A stretch of 64,000 bases of DNA from JBGNFV01 sp049645705 (GTDB taxonomy: Bacteria; Bacteroidota; Bacteroidia; Cytophagales; Cyclobacteriaceae): contig JBARUK010000004.1 in NCBI GenBank assembly GCA_049645705.1, forward strand, positions 124,001 to 188,000, read 5' to 3'. The notes below the pieces were generated by a model. It was not told where the DNA came from. It saw only the letters and a program-made list of their open reading frames with translations, and made no database searches. Positions within the stretch are counted from its first letter, which is position 1. The number at the start of each line of letters is the position of its first letter. This document shows, piece by piece, positions 52,377-60,775 of the stretch. A program made the translations under genes and the position numbers.

Positions 52377-54084
52377 ACTGGAATTCTTCATAACCCTACG
52401 CCCTTTATTTTTCTTCTTCACTCTATTTACTACCTGTTTTCTCCCCCGGACTTTCCGGAACTGCTTTCGGCCAGGATGATAATTCTTCCGGGCCTGACCC
52501 TGCACTGTCTATGGTCATATGCCTGCCTGCCAGTTATTCCGTACCGATCGAAACTGATAAAAGAGCACTGAACCAGTTTAACCGAACGCTCAGAAGTGAA
52601 TTCTTCATGAACCGGATATTCAAGACAGATTATGAGTCTATGATCCAGACGGAGCAGGACTCTTGGCTGGTCTATGAGATAATAGCCCGGGTAAAAGAGG
52701 GTGATCTGAGCACCTACTATTCTATCGCGCTGAACCTGGCGATCTATAATGCAACCTACCAGGAGAGTATACCCTCCAGGCTATTTACTGTAAAAGAAAG
52801 CCCTGCCACCACTGAAGAGCTGAAAGCCATAGCAGAGAAGTACAGGGTACAACTGGTACTGGCAATACCCGACCTGACGCTAAAAGAGGTAAAGAACCGC
52901 AAAACGGTAGAAGCCAGCCTTAAGCTATACGACCACTATACAGACAGTATAGCTATAGATACGGTATTAACTGCCGATAAAAAAACAGAAATGACAGCAG
53001 GCAGAATATGCCGGGATAACTCCTATATATGCGCTTACCAGAACCTGATGGGCATGACCATGTCTGCCCTGATGCCCCTGCTGAGTGAGGTGAGTACCGG
53101 GCTAAAGGAGATCATAGCCCTCAACCAGGCCCGCGGGCAGGCGCTTATGACCGACTACGAGTTTGCCCGTGCCGATACAGCTATTACCAATTTACTAAAA
53201 AATAACCTTGAGGGTATAGAAGAAGGAAATCATCATATCGTACACATGATGGTAGGGCCAGAGAAGGAAAAGTTCGTCGCGTTTATCCTGGCAGAGAATG
53301 AGAACAAAGGCAAAAAACTGTTTGTGGATAACGATAAAACCTATATTGGGTATGTAGTATCCGGGATAAATGACAAAGGTCAGTGGTATATCGATATTGG
53401 CAGCAACGTGGGGCTGGAAGAGGATGAGCTGGAGATAGCAGGCCGTGAATTACTGCTCAGGTGGATGGAAGAGAAGGAGCTGTTTGAAGAGGGTACGGCC
53501 TGGTTTAGTGATGAGTTCTGGGAGAAGGGCCCCTTTGCCCGAATACCGGACCTGAGTACTGCAGATGTAAGTGACCTGACGGAAGACCAGGAAAAAGCCC
53601 TCTATATATATGGGCCATTGGCGGGCGAGTACTACCTGACCATGAAGCAAACTATAGCCAACAGGGCTATGGCTTACGGATACTTAGGTAAAGACATGGA
53701 AGATGCCCTGGCGCCAAGGCTCATTGTCAAGGCTTCTCTTCATTTTGATAAAGGATTTACACAGGTAGATACAGAGCAACTCCACCCCTTCTTTTCGCCA
53801 AGCGGTACCATCATGATCCTACCCTTGCTGGTAAACTATGAGATAGGGCCGGATCGGGTTTACTACCTGGTGTATTTCACTCAGGAAGGTCGGCTGTTCA
53901 TGATGGAGAGAAAAGCCTGTCTGAGATTTATGTGAGTGACGGCAATTCATTTAAGTACTTTGTCACCTCACAGCTCAGTAAAATAGCCGGTGAGGCTACA
54001 CCCGGTATAGACACAGATGCCTATTGGGTAGAGCAGGTAATTGCACATGCCTACGGGCAGTTCCTTTACCTGATAGAGTTGTAG
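52377..54084 (+). pseudogene. Unrecognised exported-protein gene broken by two frameshifts
   Basis: The longest piece (52511-53935) gives a 474-residue protein ending at MERKACLRFM, but in the next frame the sequence continues without a stop as VHDGEKSLSEIYVSDGN ... AYGQFLYLIEL to 54084, so about 60 residues are lost to a single-base change near 53890. Upstream, a signal-like stretch FFITLRPLFFFFTLFTTC (52383 on) is in another frame and joins QDDNSSGPDPALS at the CCCCC run 52442-52446. No ATG precedes it. No family recognised; the middle is alpha/beta with many Glu. Either a decaying gene or two sequencing errors; the segments are otherwise coding-like. Confidence 0.55.
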
Positions 54085-54104
54085 ACAAGCGAGGTCTATG
54101 TACA

Positions 54105-54133
54105 TAAAAAAAAGGGCCCTGGGGCCCTTTTTT
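54105..54133. terminator. Bidirectional terminator between convergent genes
   Basis: AAAAAAGGGCC-CTGG-GGCCCTTTTTT, perfect stem flanked by A and T runs, usable in both directions. It lies 20 bases after the frameshifted gene's end and 20 bases before the subtilase stop. Confidence 0.93.
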
Positions 54134-54152
54134 CGGTTTACTAGTTTGGCGC

Positions 54153-57100
54153 TTATTTCTTAACTACCTTCACCTGCTCAATTATATCATTTTCCTGACC
54201 TAATCTCAGCAGATACATTCCGCCAGGTAGATTGTCAGCTTCAATGCTATAGCTTTGCTGTCCGGTGATCAACTTGAATTCCGTTTCGAGTACAAGCGTT
54301 CCTTTCATATCGAACATCTTCACAGGAAGATTACGGTCTGCATCAGACACTATGTTCAGGCTAAGCTCACCCTCAAAAGGGTTAGGGAATATCTCATTGA
54401 TTGAGAAACCTTCTTCGTTAGGAGCCATGTTAGGCAGCTCTTCAAGAGCATCTACACCTACACGCATGGCATCTCCGGAACCAGGCAGACAGAATATACC
54501 GTCTACATCATAACCGTCTGCGTTGCCGCTGCGGATACGTCCGTTAGGGTCGGTAGTATCTACTATCTTGATATACTGTGCCCATTCCAGACCACCGTTG
54601 GCAAGGTCTACATCGCCGTCGTGGCATACTTCGCCAAGAAGCACATAGGCATCTTCAGCATCGCCTTTGGCATAGACATTAGCCGTTTCAGGATAGTTGT
54701 CACAGGTGTTTCCGAAGAACGTACTTTCCACCACGCGAAGGTCATTACCTTCCAGGTCGAATACTGCGTAATCAAGCTTCAGCTCGATAGAACCTCCGTA
54801 ACCAAGTGATACGAAGTTGAAGCTGTTATTCTCCTGAGGCATACCAAGCGCCATGTGAGGGTTGGTACGACGGGGAGCGATAGCACCGCCACCTTTTTTA
54901 TTGGCCTGTCCGTAGCTAACTACTTCAGTGGCTACACAAGAGCGTAGGTCAGCCATAGTAGAATCCATAGTTGTACCGTTCAGACACATTACTGCATCCA
55001 GGTCATAGCCATATCCACTAGGTACAGCCGCCTTGTCAGTAACGCTTATGAACTTCACATACTGTGCCCAAGGCAGTTCACCCAGGTCAAAGCTACCATC
55101 CTGGCAGGTCATGCCCAGGTACAGATACTGGTTTCCATCCTGTGAGGCAAAAGCCTGAACAGTTTCAGGGAATCCTTCACAGTTGCCGTCTGCTCCGAAC
55201 TTGGAGGTTTCGTATACCATGATATCGTCACCTTCGCCATTAGCGATCTTCTCGTCAAATCTCAGGATAAGCTCACCACCGAATCCAAGTGATACGAATT
55301 TATCATCCATCAGGCCAAGTGCGGCAGAAGGATCAGCAAACTCAACTGGGATAGGCTTACGTGCAGCAGAACCCTGGCGGAAGTATACTACTTCCGAAGG
55401 TACGCAAGGCGCTTCGATAGTGACTGTTTTAGTCTCTTCGTCAAACTTGCTGCTACAGTTGCCATATACACGCAGTGTAATGGTGTAAGTGCCTGGCTCA
55501 TCGAAAGTAACCGTAGTTACCGGCTCTACTTCTGATTTAAGGTCTCCACCAGGTGCAGTCCACTCATAAATAAGTGCATTGGTACTACCAGTAGCATCCA
55601 GAACGATCTCCTCGCCTACGAAAGCCGTCATCTGGCTTACAGTAAATGAAGCGGTCGGTACATCGCTGGCATCTTCCACACCGCCTACGGCAATCGCCAG
55701 GTCAGCAGCAAGGCCTATACCACCATATGTTAGCCAGCCGCCATTGAATACAAAGCCACTGTTAGCTCCGCTGCTGCTGCCTATGCTACCCAGATTAACA
55801 GACACTTCGTTCATGCCGTCATATTCTACTCTGTAGCCTATGTATAATTGTCCGCTTTCAGGAACAGTAACTGCCTCATCCAGCAGGATCGCGTACTCGT
55901 CATCACCACCACCGATATTGGTGTTAGCGATCAGCCTGGCTACAGGTACATACTGAATGTAAAGCAGTTCAGCAGGATTACCATCCTCACCTACGCTCCA
56001 TACTGTGATACCGAACTCGCTGTCTGCACCTGCATCCAGTGATAAGGTACGGAAAGAGTATGTTACGCTATTGATGGCGGCACCGGCCGTAAAGTCGAGC
56101 TTTCTTGCATAGTCAGTTACCTCAAGACCATTTTGTCCTGAAACTGTACCACCTGCATTGAAATTAAATTCACTGAAGGGTCTGGCAAAAGGCTTACCTG
56201 CTTCGAAGCAGTCATCACCAGGAGCAAATACTGTAATGTAGTTATCCTTGATCTCTACATCAGTTTTGCCCTCAGGGCCTTGTGCACGTAGCCTTACATT
56301 AAAGGTACCTACCTTATTATACGTTACGGCAGGGTTAGTTTCGGTAGATCTCAGTGGATCTCCGCCTTCAAAGTACCAGTCGTAGTTGGTAGCATTCGTA
56401 GACAGGTTAGTAAACTGAACGGTAGTACCTAAAGGAACAGCAATAGCATCAGCTTCAAAATCAGCCATCAGCTCGCCTTCACAATCGGCCACACGTACCA
56501 GTATTCTTTCTACTGTAGTTACTTCTACAGGAAGAACAACGCCTTCTTTTTCTACCTCGACAATGTTAATGATCCTCGCCTCTACAAAATACTCACCAGA
56601 CATGCTGAAAGTAGTGTTGAAAGCCAGTCCCTCACCTATATCAGTGTCGGCACCTTTCACAAGATACTCCACACGGTCAGCCATGCTGAATGCAGAAGCA
56701 TCTATTTCCAGATTTTCACCTGTACATAGTTCCGTCTCAGACAGCGCCAGCTCTCCCTGGGGGAGTAATGCCGGATCAGCTACAGTAGGGAACATAAGCA
56801 TAGTGAAGTCGAAGTTTCCTCCGCCGGCATCGTTGTAGCTGCGCCAGTTCTCCTGGAAGAACAGGTATGTCCGCAGTCCGTCAGACTGATAATGGTGTAC
56901 ACTCACGTTATCACCTTTGCCATAGTCTATTTCCAGGCCGATATAGAAATTTCCGTTCTCAGGAATCATTACCGGCTCGTCAAAAGCAAAATCGTGATAG
57001 TTAGGTGTGTTCGTATCCTGGTTTCCGTCTATGTAGTTCAGGTCATACGCCTGCTTGTAGATCACTTCGCCAGGCTCTTCGAATGCATCGAAACTCCATA

Positions 57101-59057
57101 CAACCACTCTGAGAGTAGACTCAGGTGTACCGGCTATAGCATTAAAGAAAGAGAAACGGGCACCTGTGATAACGCGGTCGGCATCGTCAGGATAGCTGAA
57201 CCTGTTAGCAAACATCGGAATGTTGTTTGCGCTATGTCCGCTTATAGACGTACGTCCTACGGGCTCATCAAAGGGGAAGTCCAGGATATCTGCTGCCAGA
57301 ACAGGCTTTACCAATACGGCATCTTCCAGCGTATAGCTATTAGTACCGCCTTCGTCTGTTACAGTCAACATAATATCGTAAGACCCGGGACTCGGATACG
57401 TTACAATAGGATTCTCCACGTTTACATTATCAGCATTTCCACCAGGGAACGACCACTGATACGTAACGTTTACGGTAGTAGAAGACTGGTTCACCATCTG
57501 TACAGGTGTATTGACAAACGTCTCTTCCTGGAAGTTCTTGACAATGAAATCTGCTTCAGGAACCAGGGCTGTACCACCTGCGGCCACTACAGCAGCATAA
57601 GCATCCATACGACCGGCACCCAGTTGCTCTTCGAAGCCAGGGTTTTTCAGGTCAATATCGTCCGCTGTGTTTTCAAGCAGTTCTTCCAGTTGTAAAGGCG
57701 AAAGAGAAGGGTTCTGCGCCAGTACAAGGGCAGCAAGGCTGGCCACGTGAGGGCTGGAGAACGAAGTACCACTGCTGTTCTGGTACGTACCGTTCAGGTC
57801 GCCCTGGTTGGGTGCCGTACTCAATACGCTTGATCCGGGAGCAGCAATGTCTACCCAGTCACCGAAATTAGAAGAGCCGCTACGAAGATCGTTAGACGTC
57901 GTATTGGCTACGGCAATTACATTATCGTAAGCAGCAGGATACTGTATTTCGTCAGAACCGTCGTTACCGGCGGCAGCAATGAATGTCATACCTAAAGACG
58001 TACCATAGTTGATAAGGTCCTGGTACGCCTGTGAGTAAGATGATCCGCCATATGACATATTGACCACCTGCGCACCTGCAGCTACTGCATATTGTACAGC
58101 ACCGAACGTTGCATTCAGTGAGCGAACATTTGTTGTCTCACTAATGGTCGCTTTCACAGCCATGATCTCTACCTGGTTGTAAGAGGTAGTTGCTTTACCG
58201 ATTCCGTTATTGGTTACCGCACCTACTATACCGGCTACAAACGTACCGTGAAAGAAGAAACCCGGTCTTGCAATGTTACCCTGTACAGGCGTGGCAGTAG
58301 TCGGAGGGTTGGGATCATTGTCATTATCAGCTGCATCCCATCCGCGCCAGTCATCTACGTATCCGTTTCCGTCATCATCTATTCCGTTGGACGCTTTATC
58401 GTTTCCAAGAGAATCATCTCCCATTTCACCGTCATTGTACCAGATGTTGGCCTGAAGGTCTTCGTGAGAAGTCAGAACGGCATCATCTACTACTGCAACT
58501 ACGATACGCCCCTCTCCTGTAAAAGCATCGAAAGCTCTGAAAGAGTTAGTTCTGGGCAGGCTGTACTGCAGGCCTACCAGCGGGTCGTTAGGCACTTCCA
58601 TTGAATAATAGATAGGTGCTCTCTCAGCGTATACTACACCCGGAGTGTTATTAAGCTGATTAACCAGTTCACTGGCATCTGTCATGTTCTCATCCAGGCT
58701 GATCGCAAAAATGCGGGCTACTTCGCCGTCAGTTGCATTTGGTACTGCCTTGGTAAAAGAAGTTACCGCAGGATTAGCCAAAGTAGAGGCTACTCTGCTG
58801 GCCATGTTAGACTTTCCTAACACAGCATTTTTCTGAGTCCGGTTAGAGAATTCTCCAACTTTGACATCACGAAGGTTTTCAAACTTCACAAAAACCATAT
58901 CCTCTGAGTACTGAGGAAGGCCTTCGGTGGGTTGTTCATTCTCTCCACGTTTCTGCAACTCACCCTTATTTGGCTGATTATGCACGGTTTGTGCACTTAC
59001 ACCATGTAAGGTTAAGGTTGAAATGAGAAGAAAAATCATTAGATAGAGTTTCTTCAT
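54153..59057 (-). CDS. Subtilisin-like (S8) protease with PKD and T9SS sorting domains
   Basis: 1634 residues. Signal peptide, propeptide, then an S8 catalytic domain with Asp191 (VAVVDDAV; the usual VIDTGV is changed to VVDDAV), His270 (HGTFVAGIVG) and Ser432 (GTSFSSPHVASLAA). Next a PKD domain (about 518-580; YQWSFPGGNADNV), two similar beta-sandwich modules (about 605-760 and 975-1130), further PKD-like segments, and two tandem copies of a ~135-residue module (starting VVYFRQGSAARKP and VVSYGQANKKGGG, both ending in DGYxxDxxxCL). The C-terminus (NEIFPNPFEGELSLNI ... GGMYLLRLGQENDII) is a T9SS type A sorting domain, so it is secreted and bound to the cell surface. Preceded by a TTG-N19-TAATTTTA element. 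Confidence 0.93.
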   Translation of the reverse strand: MKKLYLMIFLLISTLTLHGVSAQTVHNQPNKGELQKRGENEQPTEGLPQYSEDMVFVKFENLRDVKVGEFSNRTQKNAVLGKSNMASRVASTLANPAVTSFTKAVPNATDGEVARIFAISLDENMTDASELVNQLNNTPGVVYAERAPIYYSMEVPNDPLVGLQYSLPRTNSFRAFDAFTGEGRIVVAVVDDAVLTSHEDLQANIWYNDGEMGDDSLGNDKASNGIDDDGNGYVDDWRGWDAADNDNDPNPPTTATPVQGNIARPGFFFHGTFVAGIVGAVTNNGIGKATTSYNQVEIMAVKATISETTNVRSLNATFGAVQYAVAAGAQVVNMSYGGSSYSQAYQDLINYGTSLGMTFIAAAGNDGSDEIQYPAAYDNVIAVANTTSNDLRSGSSNFGDWVDIAAPGSSVLSTAPNQGDLNGTYQNSSGTSFSSPHVASLAALVLAQNPSLSPLQLEELLENTADDIDLKNPGFEEQLGAGRMDAYAAVVAAGGTALVPEADFIVKNFQEETFVNTPVQMVNQSSTTVNVTYQWSFPGGNADNVNVENPIVTYPSPGSYDIMLTVTDEGGTNSYTLEDAVLVKPVLAADILDFPFDEPVGRTSISGHSANNIPMFANRFSYPDDADRVITGARFSFFNAIAGTPESTLRVVVWSFDAFEEPGEVIYKQAYDLNYIDGNQDTNTPNYHDFAFDEPVMIPENGNFYIGLEIDYGKGDNVSVHHYQSDGLRTYLFFQENWRSYNDAGGGNFDFTMLMFPTVADPALLPQGELALSETELCTGENLEIDASAFSMADRVEYLVKGADTDIGEGLAFNTTFSMSGEYFVEARIINIVEVEKEGVVLPVEVTTVERILVRVADCEGELMADFEADAIAVPLGTTVQFTNLSTNATNYDWYFEGGDPLRSTETNPAVTYNKVGTFNVRLRAQGPEGKTDVEIKDNYITVFAPGDDCFEAGKPFARPFSEFNFNAGGTVSGQNGLEVTDYARKLDFTAGAAINSVTYSFRTLSLDAGADSEFGITVWSVGEDGNPAELLYIQYVPVARLIANTNIGGGDDEYAILLDEAVTVPESGQLYIGYRVEYDGMNEVSVNLGSIGSSSGANSGFVFNGGWLTYGGIGLAADLAIAVGGVEDASDVPTASFTVSQMTAFVGEEIVLDATGSTNALIYEWTAPGGDLKSEVEPVTTVTFDEPGTYTITLRVYGNCSSKFDEETKTVTIEAPCVPSEVVYFRQGSAARKPIPVEFADPSAALGLMDDKFVSLGFGGELILRFDEKIANGEGDDIMVYETSKFGADGNCEGFPETVQAFASQDGNQYLYLGMTCQDGSFDLGELPWAQYVKFISVTDKAAVPSGYGYDLDAVMCLNGTTMDSTMADLRSCVATEVVSYGQANKKGGGAIAPRRTNPHMALGMPQENNSFNFVSLGYGGSIELKLDYAVFDLEGNDLRVVESTFFGNTCDNYPETANVYAKGDAEDAYVLLGEVCHDGDVDLANGGLEWAQYIKIVDTTDPNGRIRSGNADGYDVDGIFCLPGSGDAMRVGVDALEELPNMAPNEEGFSINEIFPNPFEGELSLNIVSDADRNLPVKMFDMKGTLVLETEFKLITGQQSYSIEADNLPGGMYLLRLGQENDIIEQVKVVKK

Positions 59058-59069
59058 TCGATTTTAGGG

Positions 59070-59099
59070 TAAAATTAGTTATGTGATTTTGTAAGACAA
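59070..59099 (-). promoter_or_regulatory. Promoter-like element for subtilase gene
   Basis: Minus strand TTG (59099-59097), 19-base spacer, TAATTTTA (59077-59070), one base off TAnnTTTG. Transcription would begin only about six bases before the ATG, giving an almost leaderless message, which tempers confidence. Confidence 0.35.
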
Positions 59100-59279
59100 C
59101 GCTACACTAGCGGGATTAAAAATAATCCTAGATTCTGGATAATAAAACTATTTAGTACTATTTATTACATATTTTACAATATGCAAGGGGGATTTACCCG
59201 CAAAATTGTCACCGTTTGTTATTACCGCCAAAATATTTCTGAAATTCAAATTACCATTTTCGTCACAAAAAGATACACA

Positions 59280-59298
59280 TGTGATTTTTGAAATCACA
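59280..59298. promoter_or_regulatory. Perfect 19-bp palindrome, CRP/FNR-like operator
   Basis: TGTGATTT-TTG-AAATCACA: both 8-base arms match perfectly. The TGTGA/TCACA ends recall CRP/FNR-family sites but the 9-base spacing differs from the usual six. It lies about 130 bases upstream of the flavoprotein gene. Confidence 0.45.
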
Positions 59299-59353
59299 GA
59301 ATTAAATTTTTCCGGATCAAAAAAGCCCGTGAATCTGCCTGGATTTTAGTGGT

Positions 59354-59373
59354 TATGTCCCCGGAATGACATA
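59354..59373. promoter_or_regulatory. TATGTC-N8-GACATA dyad upstream of flavoprotein gene
   Basis: Perfect 6-base arms separated by CCCGGAAT, centred about 63 bases before the ATG at 59427. Position fits an activator site; the binding protein is unknown. Confidence 0.4.
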
Positions 59374-59426
59374 GATCACAGCGGATAATACTGCCACTTT
59401 TATATATTGAATCCGAATACACAAGC

Positions 59427-60767
59427 ATGGAACACATCGTCATTATAGGGAATGGCATCAGCGGCATTACCTGTGCCAGGCACATCCGAAAGCACAGTAA
59501 CTATAGGATCACGGTCATCTCTTCTGAGACCGAGCACTTCTATAGCCGCACGGCACTTATGTACATTTACATGGGGCACATGACCTATGAGCACACCAAG
59601 CCCTACGAGGATTTCTTCTGGGAGGAAAACCGAATCTCCCTTATATATGACTACGTAAAAATGGTGGACCCAAAAGATCGCTTACTGATCATGGAGAAGG
59701 GCGATCAGGTAAACTATGATAAACTGATCATAGCCACTGGCTCGCGTCCGCGCCTGGCAGGGTGGCCCGGAGAAAAACTCAAGGGTGTGCAGGGCCTGTA
59801 CGGCATGCCGGATCTACGGCAGATGGAAGAAAATACCCGGGGGACTAAAAGAGCCGTAGTGGTAGGCGGCGGTCTCATAGGCGTGGAAATGGCCGAGATG
59901 CTGCTGACCAGGGACATCCCTGTGACCCTCTTTGTCAGAGAAAAAACCTACTGGGGACATGTGCTGCCTCCTGAGGAAGCCGACATAGTAAGCCACCACC
60001 TGCGCGAGCATCACGTAGACCTGCGCCTGAAAACTGAGCTTGCCACTATTGATGACGATGGCAGCGGACGGGTGGCTTCGGTAACGACTACTGAAGGAGA
60101 ACAGATAGACTGCCAGTTCGTAGGCCTGACCATAGGCGTACAGCCCAACATTGCTTTTCTAAAAGACAGCCCGGTAGAAACAGACAAGGGAATTCTGGTA
60201 AATGAGTATTTCGAGACCAGCGTACCCGACATCTACGCTATTGGCGACTGTGTGCAACACCGTAACCCTCCTGCCGGGCGCAAGCCGGTAGAGCAGATCT
60301 GGTACACCGGACGCATACATGGCGAAACCCTGGCCATGACCCTCACCGGTACCAAAACAGCCTACAGGCCAGGTGTATTTTTTAACTCGGCCAAGTTCTT
60401 CGAAATAGAATACCAGGTATACGGCGACCCGCAGGCCTGCATGGCAGACGGGCATAAAAGTATCTACTGGGAACATAGCAGCAGGAAGAAGGCCATACGC
60501 ATTACCTTTAGTGCGGAAACCGGCAAGGTCTCTTCCTTTAACCTTATGGGGGTGCGCTACCGCCACGCCGTTTGCGATGAGTGGCTGAAAACGGGTGCAG
60601 ATATTAAAACGGTACTGGAGAACCTGGAACGGGCCAACTTTGACCCCGAATTTCATGGCAAATACGAGCGGGAAGTAAGAGAAATATATAACGAGTCGCC
60701 TTACAAAGGTCAGACTGTACCGGTTAAACGTAGAAGTAAAAACCCCTTAGCCCGCCTGTTCGGGTAA
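59427..60767 (+). CDS. NirB-like FAD/NAD(P)-dependent oxidoreductase
   Basis: 446 residues, two-dinucleotide-fold flavoprotein. FAD loop VIIGNGISGITCARHIRKH (4-22), NAD(P) loop VVVGGGLIGVEMAEMLL (about 148-164), and the FAD-binding block DIYAIGDC (about 268-275). The opening MEHIVIIGNGISGITCA and YSRTALMYIYMGHM resemble the flavin half of assimilatory nitrite reductase NirB, but there is no [4Fe-4S]/sirohaem part. It precedes a membrane 4Fe-4S protein by 8 bases, so together they could pass electrons from NAD(P)H into the membrane. No Cys pair for a disulfide-reductase reaction. Confidence 0.9.
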   Translation: MEHIVIIGNGISGITCARHIRKHSNYRITVISSETEHFYSRTALMYIYMGHMTYEHTKPYEDFFWEENRISLIYDYVKMVDPKDRLLIMEKGDQVNYDKLIIATGSRPRLAGWPGEKLKGVQGLYGMPDLRQMEENTRGTKRAVVVGGGLIGVEMAEMLLTRDIPVTLFVREKTYWGHVLPPEEADIVSHHLREHHVDLRLKTELATIDDDGSGRVASVTTTEGEQIDCQFVGLTIGVQPNIAFLKDSPVETDKGILVNEYFETSVPDIYAIGDCVQHRNPPAGRKPVEQIWYTGRIHGETLAMTLTGTKTAYRPGVFFNSAKFFEIEYQVYGDPQACMADGHKSIYWEHSSRKKAIRITFSAETGKVSSFNLMGVRYRHAVCDEWLKTGADIKTVLENLERANFDPEFHGKYEREVREIYNESPYKGQTVPVKRRSKNPLARLFG

Positions 60768-60775
60768 ACTGGAGT

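Larger units (their letters stand above)
59058..59426. other. Regulatory intergenic region with two dyads
   Basis: 369 bases between divergent genes. Holds the subtilase promoter-like element (59070-59099, minus strand) and two palindromes upstream of the flavoprotein gene (59280-59298 and 59354-59373). No ORF, no tRNA. Confidence 0.55.

Noticed and set aside
56892..57695. 267-aa ORF antisense to the subtilase gene
   Set aside because: Shadow of the repetitive subtilase coding sequence; rich in Arg/Tyr/Ile with no motif.
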